Positions 55,248 to 64,000 of a DNA stretch of 64,000 nt are shown piece after piece. Every line of letters starts with the position of its first letter. Position 1 is the first letter of the stretch. Under the pieces are notes generated by a model. That model searched no databases, was not told the DNA's origin, and saw only the letters and a program-made list of their open reading frames with translations. Source of the stretch: Paracoccus shandongensis (lineage in GTDB: Bacteria; Pseudomonadota; Alphaproteobacteria; Rhodobacterales; Rhodobacteraceae); the NCBI RefSeq assembly GCF_017315735.1, contig NZ_JAFLRK010000007.1, forward strand, positions 1-64,000, in the 5' to 3' direction. A program made the translations under genes and the position numbers.

Positions 55248-56948
55248 ATGCTGCGCCAGTTCTTTGCCTATTACCGCCCCTTCATGGGCCTGTTCTGGCT
55301 GGATTTCGGCTGCGCGGTGCTGTCGGGCCTGCTGGAACTGGCCTTTCCGCTGGCGATCACCGCCTTCATCGACCACCTGCTGCCGCAGGGCGACTGGACG
55401 CTGACGGTAGCCGCCGCCGTGGGGCTTCTGGTGCTTTACGCGATCAACGCGGGCCTGCTGACGGTGGTGATCTATTGGGGCCACAAGCTGGGCATCAACA
55501 TCGAGACCGAAATGCGCGCCCGCGCCTTCGACCACCTGACCCGGCTGTCCTGGCGCTGGTATGACCGCGCCCGCACCGGCAAGCTGGTGGCGCGCGTGAC
55601 CCGCGACCTGGAGGAGATCGGAGAGGTCGCCCATCACGGCCCCGAGGATGCCTTTATCGCGATCATGACCTTTGTCGGCGCCTTCGCGCTGATGTTCTGG
55701 GTGAACCCGCAGCTTGCGGTGATCGTGGCGCTGATCGTGCCGGCGATGCTGGCCATCGTGATCGTCTATGGCGGACGCATGACCCAGACCTGGCGCGCCA
55801 TCTATTCCCGCGTGGGCGATTTCAACGTCCGGCTGGAGGAAACGCTGGGCGGCGTCCGCGTGGTCCAGGCCTTCGGGAACGAGGCGCACGAGAACCACCT
55901 GTTCGCCGCCGACAACGCCCGCTACCGCCAGGCCAAGCTGGACGCCTATCGCGTGATGGCCGCGTCCAACGCCCTGCAATACATGGGCCTGCGGCTGGTG
56001 CAGGTGATCGTGATGGTGGTGGGCGCGGGCTTCGTTCTGTCGGGGGATCTGACCACCGGCGGCTTCGTGGGCTTCTTGCTGCTGGTCGCCGTCTTCTATC
56101 GCCCCCTGGAAAAGATCGCCGCCGTGATCGAGACCTATCCGCGCGGCATCGCCGGTTTCCGCCGTTACCAGGAACTGCTGGCGACCGAGCCCGAGATCGC
56201 CGACGCCCCCGGCGCCATCGAGGCCCCGGCCCTGCGCGGCGACATCCGCTTTGAAGACGTGGGCTTCGCCTATGAGGAAGGCCGCACCATTCTGGACGGC
56301 ATCGACCTGACCGTGCGCGCGGGCGAAACGGTGGCCTTTGTCGGCCCGTCGGGGGCGGGCAAGACCACGCTGCTGGCGCTGCTGCCGCGCTTTTACGAAC
56401 CGACGCGGGGCCGGATCACCGTGGACGGGCTGGCGCTGCCCGCCATGCGGCTGAACAGCCTGCGCCGCCAGATCGGGCTGGTCAGCCAGGACGTGTTCCT
56501 GTTCGGCGGCAGCTTGCGCGAAAACATCGGCTATGGCCGCCTGGGCGCGACGGATGAGGAGATCCGCCAGGCCGCCGCGCAGGCGCAGCTGACCCAGATG
56601 ATTGAATCGCTGCCCGAGGGGCTGGACACGGTCGTGGGCGAACGCGGCGTGATGCTGTCGGGCGGCCAGAAGCAGCGCGTGGCCATCGCGCGGGCCTTCC
56701 TGAAGAACCCCCCGATCCTGATCCTGGACGAGGCGACAAGCGCGCTGGACAGCCAGACCGAACGCGAGATCCAGGGGGCGCTGGACGCGCTGGCCGTGGG
56801 GCGCACCACGCTGGTGATCGCCCACCGGCTGGGCACCATCCGCAACGCCGACCGCATCGTGGTCATGCAGGCGGGCCGGATCGCGGAAACCGGCAGCCAT
56901 GCCGACCTGATCGCCCGGGGCGGGATCTACGCCCGGCTGGCGGCCTGA
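55248..56948 (+). CDS. ABC exporter half-transporter (MsbA/YbtPQ-like)
   Basis: The 566-residue protein has a six-helix ABC_membrane domain (about 15-300) and an ATPase with Walker A GPSGAGKTT (about 365-373), Q-loop VSQDVFLF, signature LSGGQKQR and Walker B ILILDEATSALD. It works as a dimer. Its position beside siderophore-uptake genes suggests a siderophore-related exporter or inner-membrane importer like YbtP/Q or IrtAB, but only context supports this. It starts six bases after the pseudogene. Confidence 0.88.
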   Translation: MLRQFFAYYRPFMGLFWLDFGCAVLSGLLELAFPLAITAFIDHLLPQGDWTLTVAAAVGLLVLYAINAGLLTVVIYWGHKLGINIETEMRARAFDHLTRLSWRWYDRARTGKLVARVTRDLEEIGEVAHHGPEDAFIAIMTFVGAFALMFWVNPQLAVIVALIVPAMLAIVIVYGGRMTQTWRAIYSRVGDFNVRLEETLGGVRVVQAFGNEAHENHLFAADNARYRQAKLDAYRVMAASNALQYMGLRLVQVIVMVVGAGFVLSGDLTTGGFVGFLLLVAVFYRPLEKIAAVIETYPRGIAGFRRYQELLATEPEIADAPGAIEAPALRGDIRFEDVGFAYEEGRTILDGIDLTVRAGETVAFVGPSGAGKTTLLALLPRFYEPTRGRITVDGLALPAMRLNSLRRQIGLVSQDVFLFGGSLRENIGYGRLGATDEEIRQAAAQAQLTQMIESLPEGLDTVVGERGVMLSGGQKQRVAIARAFLKNPPILILDEATSALDSQTEREIQGALDALAVGRTTLVIAHRLGTIRNADRIVVMQAGRIAETGSHADLIARGGIYARLAA

Positions 56949-57113
56949 CCCGGGCGCTGCCTTCATTCCAAGGGCCTTTGGACCGGATCGGCTGCGAAAC
57001 CGTCAGGGAATCGCAGGACTTCCGGCGGAATGTGGTATCCTGGGCCATCCGGCATGGTTTCCCATGTCGCCCGCCAAGGCTTTTCCGTCCCGGTTTTTGA
57101 TCTGGAGGTTTTC

Positions 57114-57596
57114 ATGAAGACGACCCTGCACGCCGCAGCCCTTGGCCTTGCCGCCCTTCTTGCCGCCGGACCCGCCGCCCTTGCGGCGACGGTTGACAGC
57201 GTCACCGTTCCCCTGCTCGACTTCGGGGGCATCATCCACGATGTCGCGCAGGCGGGGCATTACACGCTCGACTTCTCGGGCGAGGGGCTTCTGGGCAATC
57301 CCGATTACCTGGGCTTCGCCGGCTATACCTTCGCCCCCGTGGCGGATCTGGACGAACTGCTTCAAGTCCTGGGGGGCGGCGTCAACTTCAGCGTCTTCGA
57401 CGGAAGCTCGGTCGATCTGGGCTATCTGGAGGCCGGGGCCGATTTTGCGGCGGGCGTCCTGTCGGCGGGAAACACCACGATGATCCTGGTGCGTATCGAC
57501 CAGCCCGTGCCGGTTCCCCTGCCCGCCTCTCTGCCGCTGCTGGCGGCAAGCCTGGGGGCGGCGGGCGTGGTCCTGCGCCGCCGCAAGCAGGCCTGA
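57114..57596 (+). CDS. VPLPA-CTERM sorting-signal protein
   Basis: The 160-residue exported protein has a signal peptide (MKTTLHAAALGLAALLAAGPAALAA) and ends with VPLPASLPLLAASLG then a hydrophobic stretch and RRRKQA, the VPLPA-CTERM tripartite signal processed by exosortase-type enzymes. No exosortase is in the window. The middle is acidic and hydrophobic-rich with no known domain. GGAGG lies seven bases upstream. It is flanked by siderophore genes, but a role in iron uptake is unproven. Confidence 0.85.
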   Translation: MKTTLHAAALGLAALLAAGPAALAATVDSVTVPLLDFGGIIHDVAQAGHYTLDFSGEGLLGNPDYLGFAGYTFAPVADLDELLQVLGGGVNFSVFDGSSVDLGYLEAGADFAAGVLSAGNTTMILVRIDQPVPVPLPASLPLLAASLGAAGVVLRRRKQA

Positions 57597-57615
57597 CAGG
57601 GGCGCAAGGCCCCCT

Positions 57616-58587
57616 TCACCCCCAATAGGCGGCGGCGGTGAAGGCCTTGCGGTTCATTCCGCGCGCCAGCAGGTGCTGGCGGGCCTGCCGGGCCTGTCCC
57701 GCCTCGGCCGCGAACCAGACAAAGCTGCCCTGCCCCAGATCGGCCTGGGCCAGGGCCGCCAGCAGGTCGTCGCAACGCGTGACGCGCGGGTCGGCGGCCA
57801 GCGGTCCCAGGTCGGGACAGGCGGCGCGCACATGGGCCGTGACCTCGCCCCTTGCCAGGTCCAGCATCCGGGCGATGGCGGGCAGCGCGGTCTCGTCGCC
57901 GAACAGGTGCAGGCGGGCGGCCTCGGGGCACCAGCCGCCGCCGGGGCCGATGACGCCGACCTCGGCCCCCTCGGGGCGGGACAGGGCCCAGGTGCAGGTG
58001 GGGCTGCCCGCGTGGCGGAAGATGTCGAAATCCAGCCAGCCGTCCCCGTGATCGGCCACCGTATAGACCGGCCGGTGCAAGGCATCCGCCCCCACGGGCC
58101 ATTCGGTCCGGCCCGTGGCGCCGATCCGCGGCCAGACCGGCGCGCGGCCCGGGGGCGGCAGAAGCAGGCGGAAATGCAGGCTGCCGGTTCCGAACCGCGC
58201 CGCATCCGGCCCCGACAGCCGCACCCGGATGAACCCGGGCGAACGCTGCGTGACCGATCGCACCCGCATCAGCGACAATCCCGGGGCCAGGGCCCCCGCA
58301 TCCACGCGGTCCCAGGCGACCTCCAGCCCGGCCTCGGCGAACAGTTCGGTCGCGCTGTCCTGCAGGGTGCCGATCAGCCGCGCCTCGGGGGCCGAAAGCT
58401 CGATCCTGACGGCATCGCTGTCGGGCACCAGGCGCAGTTCGCAGCCCCAGACGAACAGGCTCAGCGCCCCGGGGGTTTCGACCAGCGGCACCTCCCAGGC
58501 GGCGGCGCGGGCCTTCAGCGCCGCGGCGGCCGCGCCCGAGGCGCGGGGAATGGTCCCGAAATTCCGGTGGCTGCGCAAAAGCGACAT
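57616..58587 (-). CDS. Siderophore-interacting ferric reductase (SIP family)
   Basis: The 323-residue protein has an N-terminal DUF2218-like segment (about 20-90) and a C-terminal SIP flavin-binding/NAD(P)H domain (SPGFIRVRLSGPD, FGDETALPAIARML, FVWFAAEAG). SIP enzymes release iron from ferric siderophores in the cytosol. It is divergent from the AraC gene, and a Crp-type start is supported by family length. It fits the adjacent receptor and importer. Confidence 0.85.
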   Translation of the reverse strand: MSLLRSHRNFGTIPRASGAAAAALKARAAAWEVPLVETPGALSLFVWGCELRLVPDSDAVRIELSAPEARLIGTLQDSATELFAEAGLEVAWDRVDAGALAPGLSLMRVRSVTQRSPGFIRVRLSGPDAARFGTGSLHFRLLLPPPGRAPVWPRIGATGRTEWPVGADALHRPVYTVADHGDGWLDFDIFRHAGSPTCTWALSRPEGAEVGVIGPGGGWCPEAARLHLFGDETALPAIARMLDLARGEVTAHVRAACPDLGPLAADPRVTRCDDLLAALAQADLGQGSFVWFAAEAGQARQARQHLLARGMNRKAFTAAAYWG

Positions 58588-58654
58588 GGCACGGCCCTTT
58601 CCATGACTGCGCTTTCCCTATATCAAAGAAAATCACTCAACAATCCGGAAAGGG

Positions 58655-58668
58655 TCGGGACCACCCGA
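58655..58668. promoter_or_regulatory. Short inverted repeat in the SIP-AraC gap
   Basis: TCGGG (58655-58659) and CCCGA (58664-58668) flank ACCA in the 119-base divergent gap. AT-rich CTATATCAAAGAAAATC lies nearby and may hold promoter or iron-regulator sites, but no clear Fur or Irr box was recognised. Confidence 0.3.
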
Positions 58669-58706
58669 TTTCCCGAAACGGACGGAAAGGCAACAGCGGG
58701 GCCGCG

Positions 58707-59600
58707 ATGAGCTATCGTCACCAGATGACCTGCCATACCCAAGGCATCCGCGCGACCGAAGGGGTGCGCTGGCGCGGCCTGGACGGCATGGTCGGCGTCT
58801 TCTGGCGGGCCGAGGGGCAAAAGGGCGCGCGCGGCTATTACCTGTCGCCCGACCCGCGGATCGTGTTCTTCCTCAACGACGTGTCGGGCCATATCCGCAT
58901 CGCCAACCGGGACGAGGGGGTGCAGGCCGGGGGGCGGCCAATGCTGCGGGCGCTTTACGTGCCTGCGGGCGTTCCGCTGTGGTCGGGCTTCACCGGCGCC
59001 CATCGCTTCGCGCATCTGGACCTGCATATCCACCGCGACCGGCTGCTGCGGATCCTGTCCCCGTCCTTCGGGGCGTCCGAGGCCCTGGCCATCCTGCAAC
59101 GCCCGGTCGAGGTGCCGGACGCCCCGGCCATCGCCAGCCTGGCCGCGCTGCTGGTGGACGAGCTGTCCGGTCCCGCGCGCCACCCGGTCTTTGCCGAAAG
59201 CCTGGCGGGCAGCATCGCCACAGGCCTTCTGGACATCCCGGCGGGCGGGGACGGGTGCGCGGCGGGCGGGCTGACGCCCTTGCAGATGCGCAGGCTGGCC
59301 GCGCGGCTTCAGTCCCGCCAGGACCGCCGCCTGACGGTGGCCGAGATGGCGGCGGCGGTGGGGCTGTCGGAAAGCTGGTTCGCGGCGGTCTTCAAGCAGA
59401 CGACCGGCCAGACGCCGCTGCAATGGCAACGGGGCCAGCGGATCGCGCAGGCGCAGCGCCTGCTGACCGAAAGCGACCTGACCGTGGCCGATGTCGCGGC
59501 CCGCCTGGGCTTTTCCGACCAGGCGCACCTGACGCGCGCCTTCCGGCAGGTCGCGGGGCAGACACCCGCCGCGTGGCGGCGGATGCAGTTGGCGGGGTGA
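58707..59600 (+). CDS. AraC-family regulator of siderophore genes
   Basis: The 297-residue protein has an N-terminal cupin-like sensor region (about 1-130) and a C-terminal AraC double helix-turn-helix (about 195-297: LTVAEMAAAVGLSESWFAAVFKQTTG, and VADVAARLGFSDQAHLTRAFRQVAG). The likely inducer is a ferric siderophore, as for PchR/AlcR-type regulators. It is divergent from the SIP gene and converges on the TonB-dependent receptor. Confidence 0.88.
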   Translation: MSYRHQMTCHTQGIRATEGVRWRGLDGMVGVFWRAEGQKGARGYYLSPDPRIVFFLNDVSGHIRIANRDEGVQAGGRPMLRALYVPAGVPLWSGFTGAHRFAHLDLHIHRDRLLRILSPSFGASEALAILQRPVEVPDAPAIASLAALLVDELSGPARHPVFAESLAGSIATGLLDIPAGGDGCAAGGLTPLQMRRLAARLQSRQDRRLTVAEMAAAVGLSESWFAAVFKQTTGQTPLQWQRGQRIAQAQRLLTESDLTVADVAARLGFSDQAHLTRAFRQVAGQTPAAWRRMQLAG

Positions 59601-59609
59601 CGCGCGCCT

Positions 59610-61763
59610 TCAGAAGGTGTGACGCAGGGTCACGGCGACTTCGCGCCCGGGGTTGTAGTAATCCGCCGTGCCGCGCCCCACGACATGCTGGTCGTCCAGC
59701 AGGTTGCTGACATTCACGGCCAGGCTGGTGTTGTCCTGCACCTGATAGGTGAACGCCGCGTCCAGCGTGACCGAGGCATCGGCCTTGCCCGTCGCGTTCG
59801 AGATCGCGAAGTAATACGACCCGACATAGCGCGCGCCCAGGCCGAAGGTCATGTCGCCGCGCGTCTCGTTGCCCGCCAGGGTATAGTTCACCCACAAGGA
59901 CGCCAGGTGGTTGGGAACCTCGCTGAACTCGTTTCCTTCGACATCCTGGCCCCGGATGGGATCGGACCGCAGAACCTCGGATTCCATCCAGGAATAGGAC
60001 GCGATCACATCGACATTGTTCGCAAGCTCGGCCTTGGCTTCCAGGTCGATCCCGCGCACCCGCTGCTCGCCCACCAGTTCGCGGGTGATGTTGCCGGTAT
60101 CCGGATCCGTCACCGAGACGCTGACATTGTTCTTGCGCAGGTCATAGACCGAGGCCGAGATCAGCGCAGTGGTTCCAAGCGGCTGGTATTTCACCCCCAG
60201 TTCATACTGCTCGCCCCGTTCCGGCTCGGCGCCGACACCCGGAGGCGCGACCGATTCCACATAGCTGACATAGGTCGAGAACTCGGTGTTGATCTTCCAG
60301 GTCAGCGCGCCACGGACCGAGGTTTCCGAATGATCGCCGCTGGCCTTGTAAGCGTCGCGGTTTCCGTCGCCGTCGAAATCGTCCCAGCCGGTGCTGGTGA
60401 TGTCCAGCCAGTCGTGCCGCAACCCCACGGTCGCGATGAACTGGTCGTTGAACGAGACGTTCTGCTGCACGAACAGCGATTGGGTTTTGTAATCGTTGTC
60501 GCGGAACTGATAGGGCGATGCCAGTTCGCCCGGGGCGCCGGAATAAACCGGGTTTGCCACGTCAATGGGCGTGTAAAGTCCATAGAACGGCGCTTCGGTG
60601 GTGGACGCATCGCGGAATTCCAGCCCCGCCAGGGTGCTGCTGTCGAAACGGTCGAAGCTGCGGTCGTATTGCAGGATGACGTTGCCGATCAGTTCCTCGG
60701 CGGTGTTGTCGCCGCCGAAGTAATAGCGGCTGACCGAGGTGCCGGGGCGTCCGGCATAATCGAACAGATAGACATAGCCGAAGTCGCTTTTCAGATCGCT
60801 GTAGCGCAGGTTCGCGCGCAGGTTCAGGCCGTTTCCGAAGTCGTGTTCCAGAAGGCCGGTGATGCTGGAACGCTCGACGTTCTGGAAGTTGAAGTCCGGC
60901 TCGCCGAAGAAATCGTCCCGGTCGTATTCGCGGTCCAGCGGATAGCCGCCGCTGTTGGGGGTGTTCTCGCGCTTGAGGTAATCGGCCACCACGCTCAGCT
61001 TCGTGGCCGTCGTGGGTTGCCAGGACAACCCGCCCATCAGGAAGCGCGAATCGTTGCGGGAATGGTCATAGTCGCGTTCGCCGTCCTGCACCTTGCCCGT
61101 CAGGCGATAGGCGAGCGTCCCCTCCGCGTTCAGCACGTCGCCCGCGTCGAACCCGTATTCCGCATTGCGCGGCGATCCCACGGATCCGTAAACCTCGCCG
61201 AACCGCTCGAACCGCGGCTGCTTGGTCACGAAGTTGATCGTGCCGCCCGGATCCGAGGTGCCGAACAGGGTCGAGTTGCCGCCCCGGATCACCTCGGTCC
61301 GCTCATAGGCATAGGGTTCCTCGCGGGCGCCGCGCATGGATCCCAGCGTCAGCCCGTCGCGATAGGTCGTGGCCTGGAAGCCGCGCACCAGGAAATATTC
61401 GTTGCGGTCGTCGGTGCCGTAGTAATCGGTGTGGATGCCCGCCGAATAGCTCAGCACCTCCTCCAGCGTGTCGGCGTCGCGGTCGCGGACTTCCTTTTCC
61501 GTGACGACCGACACCGAGGCCGGGGTGTCCAGGATGCTGGTCGCCACCTTGCCGCCGACCCACAGTTCCCGGGCCACGACCGAATTGGCGTCGTCGTCGG
61601 CCTGCGCGTCCGCGTTGATCAGGATCGGGGACAGGCGATAAGGCGATTCCTCGGTCCCGGCGCCGCTGTCCTGGGCCAGGGTCGGGGCGGCGATCAACGC
61701 CGTGCAGCCCAGCAGAAGGGCCGTCAGGGTGCGGCGCGCGCCGCATGAAAGGTCATGTGCCAT
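59610..61763 (-). CDS. TonB-dependent siderophore receptor
   Basis: The 717-residue outer-membrane protein has a signal peptide (to about residue 31, ending APTLAQ), a plug domain (about 70-190 with VRDRDADTLEEVLSYSAGI and VIRGGNSTLFG) and a 22-strand barrel ending in Phe (TLRHTF), as outer-membrane insertion requires. No N-terminal signalling domain is present, so it does not seem to use an anti-sigma pathway. It imports a ferric siderophore with TonB. It is divergent from the binding-protein gene. Confidence 0.94.
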   Translation of the reverse strand: MAHDLSCGARRTLTALLLGCTALIAAPTLAQDSGAGTEESPYRLSPILINADAQADDDANSVVARELWVGGKVATSILDTPASVSVVTEKEVRDRDADTLEEVLSYSAGIHTDYYGTDDRNEYFLVRGFQATTYRDGLTLGSMRGAREEPYAYERTEVIRGGNSTLFGTSDPGGTINFVTKQPRFERFGEVYGSVGSPRNAEYGFDAGDVLNAEGTLAYRLTGKVQDGERDYDHSRNDSRFLMGGLSWQPTTATKLSVVADYLKRENTPNSGGYPLDREYDRDDFFGEPDFNFQNVERSSITGLLEHDFGNGLNLRANLRYSDLKSDFGYVYLFDYAGRPGTSVSRYYFGGDNTAEELIGNVILQYDRSFDRFDSSTLAGLEFRDASTTEAPFYGLYTPIDVANPVYSGAPGELASPYQFRDNDYKTQSLFVQQNVSFNDQFIATVGLRHDWLDITSTGWDDFDGDGNRDAYKASGDHSETSVRGALTWKINTEFSTYVSYVESVAPPGVGAEPERGEQYELGVKYQPLGTTALISASVYDLRKNNVSVSVTDPDTGNITRELVGEQRVRGIDLEAKAELANNVDVIASYSWMESEVLRSDPIRGQDVEGNEFSEVPNHLASLWVNYTLAGNETRGDMTFGLGARYVGSYYFAISNATGKADASVTLDAAFTYQVQDNTSLAVNVSNLLDDQHVVGRGTADYYNPGREVAVTLRHTF

Positions 61764-62061
61764 GGTTCAAGGTCCCGCGTTTTTCTTGTTGGTGCTGGCT
61801 GCCCGGGGATCAGAGAGGGTCCGCGGCTGGCTGGCCTGGAATGACCTTGGGCCCTCCGCGCCCGAGGGAAGGACGGGACGGCCGGCGGTCATGCTGGGCG
61901 GGCTTATAGGGACACGGTGGCGCGGCTGTCTTGCATAATCCCACTTTTTTTGTCGGAATCCATGTAAAAGTGCCGGGGCCCGCGCGGGCAGCCCCCTTGC
62001 CGGGGTTGACGCGGCCCTCGCGACGCGAAAAAGCCTGGCCTTGCCAAAGGAGATCGCGCCG
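61764..62061. promoter_or_regulatory. Divergent siderophore-locus control region
   Basis: This 298-base gap separates the receptor and binding-protein genes. On the minus strand, TATAAG (61908-61903) is 18 bases after AAGACA (61932-61927), a candidate receptor promoter. An AT-rich stretch with a T7 run (about 61930-61975) stands out and may hold an iron-regulator site, but no convincing Fur/Irr box was found. AAGGAG (62047-62052) is the fecB ribosome site. Confidence 0.45.
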
Positions 62062-63033
62062 ATGATCCGTCTCGTTCCGTGCCTTGCCCTTGCGCTTGCG
62101 CCCGTCCTGGCCCTGGCGCAGGAAGGCTATCCCCTTGCCATCACCCACGCCTTCGGCACCACCACGCTGACCGAAAAGCCGCAGCGCGTGGCGACCGTCA
62201 ATTCCGGCAACCACGAGGTTCCCCTGGCCCTTGGCGTGGTGCCGGTGGGCATGGCCGCCGCCAATTACGGCGACGACAATGGCGACGGCCTGCTGCCCTG
62301 GGTGGCCGAGCGGCTGGAGGAACTGGGCGCCCCGACCCCGGTCCTGTTCGACGAAGGCGACGGCATCGACTTCGAGGCGGTGGCCGAGACGGAACCCGAC
62401 GTGATCCTGGCCGCCTATTCGGGCCTCAGCCGGGCCGATTACGACACGCTGTCGCAGATCGCGCCGGTGGTGGCCTTTCCCGAATCCGCCTGGACGACCG
62501 AATGGCGGCAGATGATCCGCCTGAACAGCGCGGGCATGGGCATGGCGGCGGAAGGCGAGGCCCTGGTCGCCCGGATGGAGGCCCGGATCGCCGAGACCGT
62601 CGCCCGCCATCCGCAGCTGGCGGGCAAGACGGCGATGTTCGTGACGCATCTGGACAGCACGAACCTGTCCGTCATCAACTTCTACAGCGCCCATGACACG
62701 CGGGTGAAGTTCTTCCGGGATCTGGGCCTGGCGATGCCCCGAAGCGTGACCGAGGCCACGCAGCCCGGGCAGTTCTTCGGCTCGATCAGCGCCGAGCGGA
62801 TCGACGCCTTCGAGGACGTGGACATCGTCGTGACCTATGGCGGGCCCGCCCTGCTGGAGGCGATGAAGGCCGATCCGCTGATGGCGCACATGCCCGCCGT
62901 GGCGCAGGGGGCCATCGTGATGCTGGGCAACGACCCGGCGGGCAATGCCGCCAATCCCACGCCCCTGGGGCTACCCTGGGTGCTGGAGGATTACGCCGCC
63001 CTTCTGGCCGAGGCCGCGCAGAAATCCCCATGA
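62062..63033 (+). CDS. Siderophore ABC transporter substrate-binding protein (FecB-like)
   Basis: The 323-residue protein has a signal peptide (MIRLVPCLALALAPVLALA) and a TroA/FecB-type fold with PQRVATVNSGNHEVPLALGV and DFEAVAETEPDVILA. It binds the ferric siderophore in the periplasm and hands it to the permease. An in-frame upstream ATG at 62041 is inside the ribosome-site region. It overlaps the permease gene by four bases. Confidence 0.92.
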   Translation: MIRLVPCLALALAPVLALAQEGYPLAITHAFGTTTLTEKPQRVATVNSGNHEVPLALGVVPVGMAAANYGDDNGDGLLPWVAERLEELGAPTPVLFDEGDGIDFEAVAETEPDVILAAYSGLSRADYDTLSQIAPVVAFPESAWTTEWRQMIRLNSAGMGMAAEGEALVARMEARIAETVARHPQLAGKTAMFVTHLDSTNLSVINFYSAHDTRVKFFRDLGLAMPRSVTEATQPGQFFGSISAERIDAFEDVDIVVTYGGPALLEAMKADPLMAHMPAVAQGAIVMLGNDPAGNAANPTPLGLPWVLEDYAALLAEAAQKSP

Positions 63034-64000
63034 CGGCAACCGCCACCCCCCTGCCCCGCGCCGGCCTTGCGCCCCGGTCGAACCGCACCCGCCTGCTGTG
63101 GCTGGGGGCGATGCTGGCCCTGCTGGTCCTGTGCTGCGCGCTCTCGGTCGCCATCGGGACGCGGGACGTGGGCCTGGACGACATCGCGGGTGCCCTGCGG
63201 GGCCGGGCGGACAGCATCGGGCAGGCGGCCGTCGCCGCGCGGATCCCGCGCACGCTGCTGGCGGCCCTGGCGGGGGCGGCGCTTGGCGTTTCGGGCGCGA
63301 TCATGCAGGGCGTGACGCGCAATCCGCTGGCCGATCCGGGCATCCTGGGGGTGAACATGGGCGCGTCCCTGGCGGTCGCGGTGGCGGTGGCCTTTTTCGG
63401 CATCGGTTCCGCCCAGGCCTATATCTGGGTTGCCATCGCGGGGGCCGGGGCCACGGCGGTCCTTGTCTATGCCATCGGCTCGCTGGGGCGGGGGGGGCCG
63501 ACGCCCTTGAAGCTGGCGCTGGCGGGCGTCGCCATCTCGGTCGCCTTTGTGTCGCTGGTGCTGGCGGTGATGCTGTCGCATGGCAACGTGGCGGGCGGGC
63601 TGCAATCCTGGCAGGTCGGCGGCGTCGGCGGGGCGACCTTCGCGCGCATGGCCCATGTGCTGCCCTTCCTGGCGGCCGGTTTCGCCATCGGCCTGGGCTG
63701 CGCGAGGAAGCTGAACTCGCTGGCGCTTGGCGACGACATGGCGGCGGGTCTGGGGGAACGGGTGGCGCTGGCGCGGGGGCTGGCATCCCTGGGGGCGATC
63801 CTTCTCTGCGGGGCGACAACGGCGATCTGCGGGCCGATCGCCTTCGTGGGCCTGATGGTGCCGCATCTGTGCCGCTTGCTGGCGGGCGTCGATCACCGCT
63901 GGCTGTTGCCCTTCTCGGCCCTGGCGGGGGCCTGCCTGCTGATCGTGTCGGACATCGCGGGCCGCCTCATCGCCCGCCCGTCCGAGCTTGACGTGGGCAT
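63030..64000 (+). CDS. FecCD-family iron-siderophore permease (runs off the right edge)
   Basis: The visible roughly 323 residues include several helices, GVSGAIMQGVTRNPLADPGILGVNMGAS and the GPIAFVGLMVPHLCR signature of FecCD permeases. It forms the inner-membrane channel. A second permease and the ATPase would be expected past the edge. It overlaps the binding-protein gene by four bases. Confidence 0.93.
   Translation, partial: MTATATPLPRAGLAPRSNRTRLLWLGAMLALLVLCCALSVAIGTRDVGLDDIAGALRGRADSIGQAAVAARIPRTLLAALAGAALGVSGAIMQGVTRNPLADPGILGVNMGASLAVAVAVAFFGIGSAQAYIWVAIAGAGATAVLVYAIGSLGRGGPTPLKLALAGVAISVAFVSLVLAVMLSHGNVAGGLQSWQVGGVGGATFARMAHVLPFLAAGFAIGLGCARKLNSLALGDDMAAGLGERVALARGLASLGAILLCGATTAICGPIAFVGLMVPHLCRLLAGVDHRWLLPFSALAGACLLIVSDIAGRLIARPSELDVG

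Noticed and set aside
61764..62061. Fur or Irr box in the siderophore control region
   Set aside because: AT-rich DNA is present, but no sequence close to a Fur 19-mer or Irr ICE motif was recognised by eye.

Overview
The window is a high-GC chromosome segment from an alphaproteobacterium, most likely a non-phototrophic Rhodobacteraceae member close to Paracoccus. The basis is the gene content: a regB // senC-regA-hvrA locus, a TsaE-AmgK fusion followed by murU and addBA, hslV-GNAT-hslU, fused TRAP DctQM subunits and a VPLPA-CTERM protein. No rRNA, tRNA, CRISPR array, transposase, integrase or phage gene was seen. Assignments come from reading the translations; no database search was run.

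Region 1 (1-8.2 kb) holds housekeeping genes: the 5' part of mutS, a TPP riboswitch controlling thiBPQ (thiamine uptake), then truB, a phosphodiester glycosidase, rbfA and dapB. A small repeat-rich patch at 7.8-8.2 kb follows. It has a 26-bp perfect inverted repeat and a second palindrome bracketing a 5'-truncated acetyltransferase.

Region 2 (8.2-28.7 kb) starts with an SH3-type secreted protein, then tsaE-amgK (fused), murU, addB, addA and trxA, joined by overlaps or short gaps. Next come a capsule-type transferase, hslV-GNAT-hslU, a PLDc_N peptide, a lipoprotein hydrolase, smr-timA divergent from fxsA-secB, and an HD nucleotidase. It closes with the redox two-component locus hvrA-regA-senC // regB. 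The redox-active Cys and quinone-site motif of RegB are both present.

Region 3 (28.7-47.6 kb) is metabolic accessory DNA. A PAS protein without a kinase domain precedes an eight-kb overlapping operon: TRAP transporter dctQM-dctP, an IclR regulator, an SCP2-type thiolase, an acyl-CoA ligase, a tandem PPC/DUF296 protein and an SDR. A LysR gene converges on it and diverges from a second operon, livG-ligase-livH-livM-livK-livF-PaaK-like. That operon appears to be translated through a ten-residue leader peptide. Both operons pair import with CoA activation, so the uptake substrates are probably organic or aromatic acids; the substrates are unknown.

Region 4 (47.6-54.5 kb) has a Crp/Fnr regulator with an unusual Cys cluster and a three-way-junction-like inverted repeat in its leader. 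It is followed by the glycolate/glycerate block: glycerate kinase and a GntR regulator, divergent from glcD-glcE-glcF.

Region 5 (54.5-64 kb) concerns iron. A decayed ferric-siderophore permease tail and ATPase pseudogene precede an ABC exporter half-molecule, a VPLPA-CTERM protein and a siderophore-interacting reductase. An AraC regulator, a TonB-dependent receptor, a binding protein and a FecCD permease that runs off the window complete the locus.
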